Below, piece after piece: positions 50,401-59,939 of a stretch of DNA of 64,000 bases. Location of the stretch: assembly GCA_012931725.1 (NCBI GenBank), contig CM022949.1, positions 28,972,414-29,036,413 of the forward strand, in the 5' to 3' direction. Position numbers and translations under genes: made by a program. The first letter of the stretch is position 1. Each line of letters begins with the position of its first letter. Source of the stretch: Litsea cubeba (Eukaryota; Streptophyta; Magnoliopsida; Laurales; Lauraceae). Below the pieces are notes generated by a model. It did no database searches. It saw only the letters and a program-made list of their open reading frames with translations, and was not told the origin of the DNA.

Positions 50401-53400
50401 ATCAGGATAACGTGGATGAAATGGACTTAAAAACCCCTCATTTCTCAACTTTCTTGTGTCAACGGACAGAAAAATAATAGGACCCACAGCCTCCAAAACC
50501 TGGCAAGTATAAACATTGATGAAAATCGAATTATTAAACAAAACATTACTGGCAACACATTAAGGCAAAAGAAGATTCCATGATAAAACTTCATTTGATG
50601 AAAGTTTACTGCACTTGGTTACACTGGGCTTTAATATCCAGGTTTTGCTCCCTCAAACCATGATGTCTTGATGAAAGTAGCACTGGTTATCTACTAATTA
50701 TGACAACAGACACATCAGTAATCCCAGTGTCCTACCCTTCCAAAGAAGTGACTCTTGAGCTCTTACTACTTTACTAGAACACAACCCTTACATGAAAATA
50801 GATGCAAAACATATTGCAATTGAGGTAAGCTAGGGGTAAGAGCTAGAGATCCAAGATTATGAGCACTGATAAAAACATATTGTTCAACGCAAAAGGAAGC
50901 AATACCTGTCACTTTATCATGATACAGTATGATTTAGCTTTATAAAGAGAAAATGAAACAAGAATTATGGAAATAAAAAATCAAAACATAAAAAGCCGGG
51001 CATATTACTTCTCCAATACGGGGGCTGACAAAGTTAAGGTCCTCATGCAACCCTTTCAATGGTGGATCATATGAGTCAATGAACTGAACCAACCTACATC
51101 ACAAGAAAAACATTATGAATAACACATTTTAATTGGGTTCAAGAATCACAAGACATTTTATTTCACACTCAGTCATGATAAAGGATGACACATCCAAATG
51201 AACAAACTTTAAGTAAAGACAAACAGAGTAGTAAAAGCTTTCAATTAATACAAGCAAAGTAGGAATATACAGTAAATTGGAAGAGTTATAATTCAAAGGT
51301 CCTGAATCTTAGCAAATGCAAAATTTTCTTAGTCATTCATTCATGCAGCATCCATGGTTCACTGAGCAAAACTGCTTATATAATGGGTAATACTATTGAT
51401 ATCGCTAGCTGGATGATCCAATGCAGTAATCTACTATTTCTTGTTTCCCAATTAGCTAAAGCCTAAAGGATCATGTCCATATAGCATATAATATCAAGTA
51501 TCCCAGTTATGACAGATATTCTATTGGCATATTTTTGTTTTTCCTTCTGCAAATACAGATCTTGTGGGTTGGTGTCTCTTCCAGGTTGCTTGGAATTTCT
51601 TTCCCTGGTCGGTGTCTTCTCAAATTTCTCTTGGTTGGCCACCAAATAAAAATAATTGCCAATTGGCATAATGCTCATCAAGAAAAATAAAAAAGAGGGA
51701 GAAAAGACTGCTGTGGGGCTCACATATTGTGTCCTGTCAGATAAATCGGTCCCAATGATCAATCTATGGGGCTTACATGTAGTTATTGCCTCGACAAACT
51801 ACACAGTTATTGAGGCCTGTCGCCTTATAGTTCTCACACTAGGTTCCCAAACTATCTAATCCTCGGTATTGTAAAAAAAAAATTATTTTTACTGCCCCCT
51901 AGAGAAAAGAGAATGAACTAAATGATCCTTGAGCAGATGATATGTGCATAGTATCCCCAAGAATTGAGTTCATACATTGTTGGAAAAGTAAAGCCCCAGC
52001 CCCACATCCCACATCGCCTAAGTAATGTGCGTTTGACAAGGCTTCATATACTGATATACCTGTTTGGGCCTTCCACCTATCAGCTTAAGCTTTTGGGTTG
52101 GCACATGATTTCTTCCATGGTATCAGAGCAGGTTTCGATCCCGTCGTTCTTGTGTAGCCCACGTGGCAGGCCCGTTCATATGAAATTTGTTGGGCCCTGC
52201 ATGTGAGGGGGAGTGTTGGTACTTGGTAGAGTAAAGCCACACATCCCACATCGCCTAAGTAATGTGCCTTTGACAAGGCTTCATATACCTGTTTGGGCCT
52301 TCCACCTATCAGCTCAAGCTTTTGGGTTGGCACATGGTTTCTTACATACATAAGGCCCCATACTCAAGGGACCCACACATTAGATTAATGGGCACCCTAA
52401 TGATAGACTTTGATCCAAAATAACCATAGCCATCTGTACTTAAATGTGGAACATGGCTGCATTACACTAATACTACTCTGAGAATGCAATTAATATAGTA
52501 TAATTAACTCATGAAGAACATCAAGTTAGTATCAGAGAGTTTCCTCCATGTGAATTCTTTGAGACTCGTGTCACAGTGCCTCATGAATCAACAACAAAAA
52601 AAGGAACATCAAAGCAAGAACATTTTTTTATGAGAGGCAGTTGGACATAGAAGCACTGGCTCAAACCAGCACAGATCTGCAAAGGAACAAAAACTCTGTC
52701 GATTTTCTATTTGAAACTCACAAACTGCCAGGCAAGCCACTTCCTAAATTCACCATCCTTGGAAACTTCACAAACCATTCTGTTTCTTCAATCCACAGAA
52801 TCTCTTCATATGGATATCGTCTATTGATCATGAGGCTTTCATACCATATCAGCCTTTTCAATCCAATGATGATGACTACCATATTATTATAATTTTCCCA
52901 AATAGATGGACAAGGCTTCAACATGATGACAATGCTGATTGCTATTCTTATTGCTTATTGGTTATTTCACTTATATATTTATTATGGTTCTAATCAGATA
53001 GAATCTCAGAGGTATAATTGAAAATCAATGTATCATTAATGTACTTCATCGAGGGATGTCTTTTTTTTTCCTAGTATCTTGCCCTTAAATATTCTCATCT
53101 CTTGTGTCCTCTCCCGATCATGACCCTTAGAAAGAACAATGATCTGAACCACTATCTCAAATATTGTCCTCAGAATTTTTTGTCTCGGGAAAAGGTCAAG
53201 ATATTTTCCAAATTAAGATTTCCTTGAGATGTTATCAAGAAACGTCCAAAAACTAAATAATTTTAAAATAATTTAAAATAAAAATATAATAAGTAACCAA
53301 ATTGATATTGAATAATATAATTTCAACGCAGCAAAATACCATAGATACCATGATAACTCATGCATCTTGCGTGGATCAGCCCAGACATGCAACAAGTGCA

Positions 53401-56400
53401 TTTGCCTTGTACGTGATAGATACCAGGATTACACATGCATCTCATGGTGGATCAGCCCACAACAAGTGCATTTGCCTTGTATGGTTATCATGTACAGAAT
53501 CATGATATTAGTAGTGTACTGAATTAGCACAAAATCCAAAAGACTCTTTGAAATACGCAATAAGTAAGAATAAAGAACTTGTGTTTTCACAAGTTTGTCA
53601 TGAATATTATTATTGTGGTACCATTCATAGAAAAATATTATTGTTGTGGCATTTTCAATTTTAGTAATACATTGAAACTATCGTGGTATAATCAGATAAA
53701 TATCATTTTGTAAAAATTAACGAGTGGCGATAATTTCAAATACCGGTGATATTTTTGACAGGAAATTACTGAGTAGCGAATAGCGATAACTTCAAATACC
53801 GGCGATATTTTTTACTGGGACCCAACAAGGATTCAAGGAATTAGGATAAAATATATATTACAAATTACAAGTAATATAAGACAAGATTCACTATCTTTGA
53901 AATCATGTAGCCATATATAATACACTCTGGATCAGCTGCAGCAGTAGAGCAGCATCACTGCCAAAGCCTTATCCAATCTATACGGGATAACTGCAATACA
54001 CTCTGGATATCAGTTGGGAGTTACAAGTTGCTTAGTACAATAGTAAAGGGGAAAAAAGCAATTTTGAAAAATCAAAAATGGCAAATTAAAATAATTTAAA
54101 TTAACTCATCCGGTTCAAATGGGGCAGTAAAGAAAGAGAATACAAACAAATAGTAGTCCTACCGATGATAAAACTCACAGTCTCGGCCATTTCTTGACAT
54201 GACATGCAAAAGGTTATACATTTGCAGCATCATTTTCCTTGGTATCTATCACATATGCATCAACGAGTTAGCACATAGAATTAACATCCTAACAAAAAGA
54301 GGGTAAAAAAATTTTCAAAAGAGGACAGGATCTATAGTTTCTCAACCACACACAGAGAGGGGGGGTAACCTTTTCAGAGAAAAGGTTCACTCGGACAAAG
54401 GAACAGAAGAGATCCATAAATGCATGTAGGATCAGTGAATTTTGATGGGGCTGCAAAATAGAAAACCATCACATAAGTAGCATTTTTCCTGTGAGTTAGC
54501 ACTTGTAACTACACATAGAATGACCATATTGTGTATGACAAAAGCAAAACACCCAAAATCTCACCAACAAGGTAATGACCGTACTGCTCAAATCCAAAAT
54601 AAGCCGCAAAGCTTGTTCTCGAAATGCCAACAAGTCAAGAAGTAGCTAAACAAAAAAGAAAAATTCTTAGTAATCAATTACCAGATAAATACATGTATCT
54701 TTGATTTAATAATACGAAGAGGTGAATTACACAATTTATAATGTTGCTAACTAAAAAATGCATAATGAACTGGTACGTGATATATCCACACAGCACAAGC
54801 AGGTTTTCAAGAATTGAAGGCATCCCTAACTCCTAAGCATGGAACAGCCAGCCTGTGGAGCCCACCTGACCCCTGTGCCACCACTCTGCAGTGAATGCAC
54901 ACACAGCCAAATTTCACAGCTGTTCAAGTCTTCAAGAACCTTGGAACTGATCCTGCAGATTTGGCACCCATCCAACTTTATCCAATAGCCAAGATTTTGA
55001 CAACTTCAGGGCCCTCAAAACATTACCTACTCATAATCAGATGATTGAGTAATCTTGCACAGAGGTAGGGAGACATTTTGACAGCAGGAGCTAAAGTAAG
55101 ATATGTGAAAGATCCAGCATTCGATTGCCTAGATCGAGTTGATCAATCAAAGGGGCTCAAGATCCGTGATAATAATAAATAAATAAAAGATCAATAGTCG
55201 AAAAATGGAATAAAGGGCCAAGATGGATTCCAAATTAAGGTCAAAATATTGTGAAAATGTCGGGTATTCAAATAAGGAAATTCATGGATCAATTGATTCC
55301 ATCCATCCATCCCAATCTAACTCAAAGGGGCCCAATAACGGTGAATTTGTTGGACAACAATGTGAAGTATTGAAACTGATTCAAACCAAGCCCAATCCAG
55401 TTGGCAGGAAGAAGCTGGCCCCAGCCAGTGGACCCCACAATCTTGTTTCTCTAAGTCATCTCTAATATAAAGAAGTTGATCATAAAGATGCTTGGACATG
55501 GCTCTTTCTTGAGAACTTTCTAGTGATAAGGGTTTGTCCAACTAGGAAACTCACTGAATCAACCAAACAGTTGTCTAAATATTATCAAACTAGAGATTTT
55601 TTTGGTGTTTTGAAACTCGTGTGCATAATAAGAGTCTCCTCTATAGTGGATAATTCAGCCTCCTTCATTAGAAGCGCCTTACCATTTGAGTAGAAAAGGT
55701 CATTTGAACAAGGAACGACTAGGTTTAAGACTGAATCAAAATTTAGCATCAAATAATTAGTTATTGGGACCAACGAGGCTTCATGCAAATGATCTCCCAG
55801 ACGTGCACGTAGCCATTTTATTCGTTCCATCCTTTTCTGAAACTATTTATTTTCTTGTTTCAGTATTATTAGGATTCTTTAAGTTTATGTTTCTTATTGT
55901 ACAAGCATTGGATGGATATGAGGAAGTGTTGGCTGAAGATAGATCGGAATGGAGAAACAGAATTCGTGTAGTCAACCCCAACATAGTTGGGACAAGGCAT
56001 TGATGATGATGATGATTGTACATGCATTAGAATAATAGTTGAAGATTAGGTCTTGGATTTCTTTTAGAAGTTTTAAACACTATTTAAATAATCGTAAAGG
56101 GACGGCTCAAGGCAAGGCCCAATCTTGGATATCTGGATATCTTATTATACTTTGAATAAAAGTTTGCATTCTTGTACTTTTATATTTTCTTCTCCTATTG
56201 GTTTGAGTGATCAACCATTGGGTTGAAGATCTATGGTGGATTTTAGCGATCTAACAGTATGCGAACTCTACTTTTCTCCTTGCTGAGTGGATTTTCTGCT
56301 TGGTTAAAGATCTAGCTATTTTGGGATCACAATTGACAGGGTTGTGCTTCCCTTGGTTGCGTCACCTTTCAAACCCCACCCCCCCCCCCCCCAAAAAAAA

Positions 56401-59400
56401 AAAAAAAAAAACCCCATGCGCGTGAATTGACACAAGTCAGAACTCAACACTCATCCAACCAATACAAACCGCTGGATCGGAATACAAAGAAACAACGCCT
56501 TTTTTTTTTTTTTTGAAACGGTAACAAAAACTTTCATTAAAGGAGAAAGAAAATACAAAAAGAGAAAAAAAAATGGGCGGTACAAAAGGATAAACCATTA
56601 AACTTGAGGGCCATAGATTTAAGGGGTTAGAATGATCTAATAGGGTTGATGTTTTGCACCCCGCCTAGGTCTCATGAGATCTTGCCATCACCCACGTCCG
56701 TCATGATTGGCATGGACCCCACAGGCTCCACAGGCAAGTCTACATGATACTAAGTGGATGGTTCCACCAGAAGAAAACTATATATAATACCTTTCTGTAT
56801 GGATCTGATCATCAAGAGCCAAGTCTCTGTACTATTCATTTACCACACTTATCAAAGAAACCATCATATAAAAGATACCATGGATGTTACAAACAGGAAC
56901 TATATAGTCACACTTCACCAACAGTCATAATACAAGAAACATTAACTCTAAATATGACTTTAATGCAGGAGCAGAAGATCCAAGATTCATGGATCTTGTG
57001 TTGGATTGAGCCCTAACTAATTTGGATCAATTTGATCGGTCCATTGGTTCACTGATCCATTTAAATAGGGTCCCAGTCAAACAAAAGGGCTCCAATATGA
57101 ATTTTAATGGTCCTAAACTGGGTTCTAAAATCTCAAATTTCAATGTGGGCCCAACAAAGTCCATTAAGTCCTGACCATGAAGGATTGACCCATGGGTGCA
57201 CCAATCACATAACACTACATGTTCTACAAGTGGGGCTCATGGTAAATATGCTCAACAAAGTGGGACCAAACCCACTTATGAGTGGAATGTCCAATGACTT
57301 TTAAGGTCATTAGAAAAGCAAGTCTTAAATTTAAAGTGGAGAAGCCCAAAGAAGTGCTACAAGGAGCAAGGACTCTAAACATAGCAAGTGAAAAGAAGAC
57401 CTCCACAACGGGGATGTCCAAGGAGGATTAGGAACCAACAAACTTTCTATTTTATTTCTGTCTTTCCCTATTTTAAGCAATTATGTTAAGTAAAGATTTA
57501 TCTAATGGCTTCCTTAGATAGGATTTCAATTGATGAATGGCTAAGATTAAATCTAGAGTTAGGGTTTTCTTTTGTTGCAAAGACCTTATGATCATTCATA
57601 TCATGGGGGACGTCCAACCCTATGCTTGAGTTATTTTCTTTTCAATTAAAGTGATGCATGGTTTTGATCCTTTCTTCTCTTCTCCATGGTATGAGAGTGG
57701 CTCCCAACGATTGAGGACCAATCAAGGGGGAATTAGCGATTTGGGGTAAGTTTTTTTCTACTTTTCTCCTTGTGTTTGCATATTTGATTGCAAACCTGGT
57801 TCGACTTTGGGTTTTTCTGAATCAACAGAGTTATATTCATTTTAGCTCATCAAATAGTCTGATTTTGCTAATTGGGGCTACATTAGACTTGGACAGAGGC
57901 ACTTAGTAAAGCCAAGCACCATATGAGACAAGAGCACTTAAAAATTCAATTTAGAGGCACCAGGCCCCCTGTTTATAATATTTACAAATCAGTCCCAGAC
58001 TTTTCTTAAATTAAAGAAAAGTCCACTTTGCCTCACGACACTCTCCATTAAACTAATGCATATATGTTTACTATGCCCCTGTTGGACAAACCATAACATA
58101 ATTATTTCTTAGTGATCGTCTTTGTGAGAATCTGCAATATGATTTTCTATACTGGTATTATCCAACTGAACTTTTCTCATGAACTTTTCTTTTGACCTTC
58201 TCTCTGATTAAATGGCAGTTAATCTCAATATGCTTCATATGCTAATGATACACTAGCTTTTCAAAATGTAAAGTGCAGAAGTCCTGTCATGTAAAGCCAC
58301 CACTCCAATTTGCTCAAATCCCAACTCGTGTAATAATATTTTTAACCATAACAATTTGCAGTATCTATGAGCCATGACTATATTCAACCTCAAAACTTGA
58401 TTCCACAACTAGTGGTTTCTTGCTCTCCCATGAGACCAAATTCCCACCCATACTTGATCTCCTACTTACCTTATAACCAAGCCAATCAGATCTATATGCT
58501 TCCATATTTCAATGATTATGACAAGTGTATAAAATTCCAGGTACAAGTGCTCCTTTTAAATATCTCAAAATTTTGTAACTACAGCTAAATGTTTCGTTAA
58601 ATATCTCAAAGTTTTGTAAACTACAACTACATGTTTCGTTCTTAGAGCATGCATGAACTTACAATGCTTACAACTTATGTATTGTCTGGTAATAATAATA
58701 ATAATAATAAACTAACTTCCAAGCCAGTGGAACCGATCCTAGCTCATCCTGCATCATTCCTTCAATGCAGTTTCCTGGGTCTCATTTTGTGGTGTGGGTC
58801 TGTGGAAGTTTCATTTTTATACTGAACGAAATCAAGATGTTTTTTTTTTATTTTTTATCAGTAGAATAATCTGTGTGGGAAAATCAAAATGTTATAACCT
58901 TTCAAAAAAAACAAAAAATATGTTGTCTTCCTTTTTTCAAGTAGAGTTTAAGCATGTGCTTTATTCTGTGAATCATATGGTGGACTGACTCGTTGGCTAA
59001 TTTTTTTGGGGGTGGATCATGCAAGTCCCTCTGTTTCCCATTTTTTGTAGTTCCGCTGTTTCTTGTTTGGTATAATGTTGTTATACAATTAGAGACACTC
59101 TGTTCATGGCTGATCCACAGCTCTTTATCCCATTTTTCATCTTTAATAAAATTCTTGGTTACTGATAAAAAAACAAAAAAAAAAAAGAGTATAAACCTGG
59201 CCCAGGTAGCCCACAATGGATTCAACATTGCAATAGAGCTTCTCTACATGTTTGCATCAGTATAAAACAGCACACATTCATGCGTCGGTATGGATCTTCT
59301 CATGTATATACTGAAGGAAAGATTGATAAAACAGTTGGTGTGTACTGATGAAAATTTAAACAAATAAATAAAGCCGATGTGTACCATGACCCACGGTTCT

Positions 59401-59939
59401 AAGCTTTGTAAATATCGTCCAGCATTTTCATGCAAATCATCATGTGCAAGCTTATCAACCTGTAAGATAATTTTCTATTGTTAGTAACCATTCAATACAA
59501 CAAGAAATTCTCACTAGGCATTAAAAAAATTTGAGCTTACTCGTTCAAGTTGCAATTTGCTAGGATGTTCGGGGAATTTCTTTGAAACCAGTAAGCATAT
59601 TCTAGGATGGTTGGGAATTATGCCAGCTTTCCAAAACGTATCTGAATATACATATGAAACTGAATCTGGGTAGTCCAATATTTGATTCAATCTGTACATT
59701 TTAGTCAAAAGACCTTCCGCGACTTCAGCCAGTTGGACCACCCACTCCATGTGCAGAGCCTTCTGCAAGCTCGCTGGTGGTGCATTTGAATTAGAAGGCT
59801 TCCAGCTTGCAGATGTCGATGGAGAAGCCATTTCTGGATTCAAGTAGTCAGACCATCTAGATATGTTATCCCACTCCCTTGATTTTATAGATCTGGGAGA
59901 AGAATCTTGATTTGGATAATGCTGCCTTCCCTTTGCCAT
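20354..59939 (-). CDS. NAP1: NAP1 (Nck-associated protein 1 / GNARLED), SCAR/WAVE complex subunit; 23 exons, 1376 aa
   Basis: NAP1 is a scaffold subunit of the SCAR/WAVE complex. It pairs with SRA1/PIR and relays ROP GTPase signals to ARP2/3 actin nucleation; in Arabidopsis, loss gives distorted trichomes. Exons 1-23: 59541-59939, 59385-59459, 54565-54645, 54370-54450, 54163-54245, 51009-51093, 50374-50499, 50109-50216, 48393-48437, 48161-48303, 46845-46977, 41096-41206, 40859-40937, 39579-39772, 36722-36867, 29509-29590, 29243-29353, 28188-28313, 27963-28099, 27752-27848, 23677-24668, 21457-21669, 20354-20837. All junctions are GT-AG and phases match; the 4131-nt CDS has no internal stop. 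Landmarks: AEGLLTKMYRLNQILDYPDS near residue 90, SGRTKQKEADLEY near 390, FGPEGRPQHCCAWL near 663, SMDLTQGIREALL in exon 21, and C-terminal PSPLPRFAVSRSGPLLYK after a Ser-rich tail. The length is close to the Arabidopsis protein (about 1.4 kDa x 1000 residues). Introns up to 7.1 kb are filled with transposons. It looks intact and single-copy. Confidence 0.96.
21755..21962 (+). mobile_element. LTR end plus primer-binding-site remnant
   Basis: TGGTATCAGAGT at 21948-21959, one base off the initiator-Met tRNA primer site, follows LTR-like sequence (about 21790-21947). No partner LTR or coding domain is seen nearby. It lies in NAP1 intron 21, antisense to the gene. Confidence 0.45.
22371..22434. 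repeat. Compound microsatellite (CT)23(AT)9
   Basis: A perfect CT run (22371-22416) is followed directly by a perfect AT run (22417-22434), in NAP1 intron 21. It is followed by a degraded copy of the GTGAGAG hairpin phrase. Confidence 0.9.
24953..26261 (+). mobile_element. Decayed Ty1/copia element, internally deleted (RNase H remains)
   Basis: A primer-binding site TGGTATCAGAGC at 25021-25032 directly follows LTR sequence ending TTGACA. The same LTR end (AGGATCGTGTGGTCTCAAGAA) recurs at 26193-26261, with a PPT-like GATGGGGG before 26003, so the 3' LTR is probably 26003-26261. Between them, about 25757-25960 reads as the copia RNase H end (TTQHVAHNDVFHERAKHLEI, later AEQLADFFTK). Gag, integrase and reverse transcriptase are missing, and the 5' LTR is truncated. 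The element is in NAP1 intron 20, antisense to the gene. Confidence 0.75.
26560..27260 (+). mobile_element. Second decayed copia RNase H fragment
   Basis: The pieces read in order as the RNase H end of copia pol: WKTKKQS near 26870, SRSSVEAN near 26905, YVHCDNQAVILMASNPVFHE near 27015-27075. Stops and small frameshifts lie between them. It follows the previous fragment in the same orientation, but its VFHEQMK and CDNQAV parts are a separate copy of the domain. NAP1 intron 20. Confidence 0.7.
29939..32154 (-). mobile_element. Complete non-autonomous copia element with gag only (TR-GAG-like), TSD CCTCA
   Basis: Two 289-bp LTRs (31866-32154 as 5' and 29939-30227 as 3') are flanked by CCTCA at 29934-29938 and 32155-32159. 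A primer-binding site TGGTATCAGAGC (31854-31865) abuts the 5' LTR, and a polypurine tract GAGGGGGGG (30228-30236) abuts the 3' LTR. Inside are a gag frame (30533-31210), a CCHC zinc knuckle in another frame (30480-30521) and the last residues of RNase H (LQIADILTKGLP, about 30297-30348). Protease, integrase and reverse transcriptase are gone. By hand count the LTRs differ at about 13 of 289 positions. It lies in NAP1 intron 15, in the same orientation as the gene. Confidence 0.88.
30480..31210 (-). pseudogene. Copia gag polyprotein, frameshifted before its zinc knuckle
   Basis: From an ATG at 31210 the frame runs 225 codons to a TGA at 30533. It shows the copia Gag N-terminus (RFTGKNYPAWSFQF, then ELWGYISGSD) and the middle Gag region (YLKKVYHQDN, SIQDYCSGFRTLW, ALTNRTPLPSLD). 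The nucleocapsid CYGCKKFGHIATQC motif follows at 30480-30521 but in a different frame, so the knuckle is disconnected from Gag. A second, weaker knuckle follows near 30430-30465. Confidence 0.85.
32160..33960 (-). mobile_element. Older decayed copia pol fragment
   Basis: On the minus strand the order is a linker typical of the end of integrase (GYKCYFPWKNGRKF, near 33800-33880), reverse transcriptase with the catalytic YADD in VYADDIVVTRNN (about 33475-33515), and the RT/RNase H junction (RRLVGKLIYLTITRPGISYA, within 33130-33225). Many stops and frameshifts occur. Sequence at 32185-32230 resembles the part of the neighbouring element just inside its 3' LTR, so the two are related. The younger element at 29939-32154 sits directly at its 3' side. 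Confidence 0.75.
32442..32472. repeat. 31-base poly-C run
   Basis: An uninterrupted run of 31 C, then T and CCCC, in NAP1 intron 15. Such a long G/C homopolymer is rare and its length may be approximate. Confidence 0.85.
34295..34716. mobile_element. TTTCGGCC-rich TIR element (MITE) with 10-bp target duplication
   Basis: GGTTCAGACC flanks the element at 34285-34294 and 34717-34726. The ends ATAGTTGTTAAT and ATTAATAACTAT are inverted repeats with one mismatch. Both subterminal regions carry many copies of TTTCGGCC, some as the palindrome TTTCGGCCGAAA, around an AT-rich centre. The target-duplication size points to the Mutator superfamily. It has no coding capacity. NAP1 intron 15. Confidence 0.82.
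34741..35462 (-). mobile_element. Small LTR element with two non-homologous LTRs and a shared TSD (CGATC)
   Basis: The outer ends are flanked by CGATC (34736-34740 and 35463-35467). On the minus strand the 5' LTR-like end is 35154-35462 (309 bp, TGTTGGGC to CACAACA). A primer-binding site TGGTATCAGAGCC follows (35139-35151), then about 200 bp of non-coding interior, a polypurine tract GGGGAGGAT (34932-34940) and a 3' LTR-like end 34741-34931 (191 bp, TGTTGGGG to ACTAACA). The two LTRs share only their TGTTGGG and AACA tips. Normal reverse transcription would make them identical. NAP1 intron 15. Confidence 0.6.
37480..37988 (-). mobile_element. TRIM element (short LTRs, 142-bp interior)
   Basis: Similar LTRs of 186 bp (37480-37665) and 181 bp (37808-37988) begin TGTAACACC and end GTCACA on the plus strand. 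On the minus strand the interior starts with TGGTATCTGAGC (37794-37805), one base off the usual primer site, and ends with a purine tract (CTAAAGGGGGTGGAT) next to the other LTR. It has no coding capacity. Flanking 5-mers (ATTGT and ATATT) do not match cleanly. NAP1 intron 14. Confidence 0.7.
37994..38174 (-). mobile_element. Third LTR of the same TRIM family, with adjoining interior
   Basis: 181 bp matching the two LTRs just to the left, five bases away (ATATT between). It is followed by a purine-tract equivalent (ATCCACCCCCCTTT on the plus strand) and then a different interior to about 38340. It is the remnant of a second element next to the first. Confidence 0.65.
40130..40510 (+). mobile_element. 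Possible LTR fragment
   Basis: LTR-like organisation: a TATTTAAGC promoter-like stretch, then CTATAGAGTTGATGATTAATG, CTTCTTCCTCGCC and a late CTTGGTACC. It resembles the leader end of plant copia LTRs but has no clean primer site, partner or target duplication. NAP1 intron 13. Confidence 0.25.
41900..43695 (+). mobile_element. Decayed RTE-type LINE, reverse transcriptase domain
   Basis: Motifs read in order on the plus strand: RPDGIPIEA near 42250, VPIYKNKGDIQSCTNY near 42377-42425, YIEIVKDMYEG and GETSEFPLT within 42690-42775, the catalytic FVDD at 42876-42887, then the C-terminal region (RLKGRFYRKAIRPAITYS) at 43225-43290. The 3' end is CCCAACATAGT followed by TGATGATGATAT at about 43655-43690. 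Stops and frameshifts are frequent, so it is dead. It sits in NAP1 intron 11, antisense to the gene. Confidence 0.75.
44030..45360. repeat. Pair of diverged direct repeats about 1.1 kb apart
   Basis: 44030-44260 and 45115-45360 share an ordered set of phrases: GGGCCCA, AAAGATC.AAGTG, ACC.CTTAATCC, GGC.AGTTTAA.GG, AATCCAACAGTC or its variant, TCCATTC.GAT and TGACTAT..GGGG. The space between contains related GGGCCCAC-type sequence but no gene. This is an unclassified dispersed repeat inside NAP1 intron 11. Confidence 0.45.
45579..46356 (-). mobile_element. 5'-truncated RTE-type LINE, reverse transcriptase C-terminus
   Basis: The open frame 45617-46081 (minus) encodes the RTE thumb and C-terminal region (RPVLLYGSECWAVK, RMLRWMCGITRRDRI, ENRLRWFGHVRRRP, ending IHIADPT). 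Upstream, 46165-46356 gives CKTEYMECKFS and FRYLG in another frame. The 3' tail is a TTTGG repeat (45579-45600). It is a younger fragment than the one at 41900-43695 and in opposite orientation. NAP1 intron 11, same orientation as the gene. Confidence 0.85.
47121..47275. repeat. Three-fold tandem repeat in NAP1 intron 10
   Basis: The phrase TCCATCTATTGGGGCTA.AAGT followed by TGGGCACATGGAACT recurs three times, two of them preceded by AGAAGAGCTCTAT. Unit spacing is irregular (about 50-60 bases). Confidence 0.65.
47550..47990 (-). mobile_element. Degraded RTE LINE 3' fragment
   Basis: The plus-strand text CATCATCATCATCAAAGCC, then TCTCAACTATGTTG, is the complement of the RTE 3' end, and 47790-47940 parallels 45835-45990 of the better-preserved copy (TTTATCACCTATTGGTGCTA against TTTATCTCCAATCGGTGCTA). 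No frame is left. NAP1 intron 10. Confidence 0.65.
49258..50032. mobile_element. Possible AT-rich TIR element, about 775 bp
   Basis: The left end GGGTCGTTTGTTTG and the right end GGCAAACAACCC form an imperfect inverted terminal repeat. The subterminal CATTTATATATGTAAATGA is shared with 3540-3565 and 11450-11470. No exact target duplication was found. NAP1 intron 8. Confidence 0.4.
51978..52346 (+). mobile_element. Complete TRIM element, 369 bp, TSD TACAT
   Basis: LTRs at 51978-52117 (140 bp) and 52214-52346 (133 bp) both begin TGTTGG and end CA and are closely similar. A primer-binding site TGGTATCAGAGC is at 52118-52129 and a polypurine tract GAGGGGGAG at 52205-52213. TACAT flanks both sides (51973-51977 and 52347-52351). 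The 96-bp interior has no coding capacity. It lies in NAP1 intron 5, antisense to the gene. Confidence 0.93.
53342..53482. repeat. Tandem duplication, about 75 bp period
   Basis: ATAGATACCA..AT.AC.CATGCATCT, GTGGATCAGCCCA and ACAAGTGCATTTGCCTTGTA occur twice in succession (about 53342-53412 and 53417-53482). NAP1 intron 5. Confidence 0.75.
55905..56020 (+). mobile_element. RTE LINE 3' tail fragment
   Basis: It reads EDRSEWRNRIRVVNPN and ends with TTGATGATGATGATGAT, the RTE terminus. Only the last residues and tail remain. NAP1 intron 2, antisense to the gene. Confidence 0.65.
57003..57730 (+). mobile_element. LTR-like fragment ending in a primer-site remnant
   Basis: This sequence ends in TCTTCTCCATGGTATGAGAGTGGCTCCCA, in which TGGTATGAGAG resembles the Met-tRNA primer site. 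It is diverged but colinear with 61270-61950 (GGATCAATTTGAT, GGGTT.CAAAT, CCAATGACTT, TTAGGGTTTTCTTTT). The two are old copies of one LTR family. NAP1 intron 2. Confidence 0.45.

Noticed and set aside
52118..52129. TGGTATCAGAGC sites (also 21948, 25021 and, on the minus strand, 31854, 35140, 37794, 62260) considered as tRNA gene pieces
   Set aside because: They are primer-binding sites next to LTR ends, complementary to the 3' end of initiator Met tRNA; no cloverleaf surrounds them.
53690..53830. Repeated GATAATTTCAAATACCGG.GATATTTTT phrase as a possible regulatory array
   Set aside because: Only two copies occur in intron sequence, with no other support; it is probably a fragment of a dispersed repeat.
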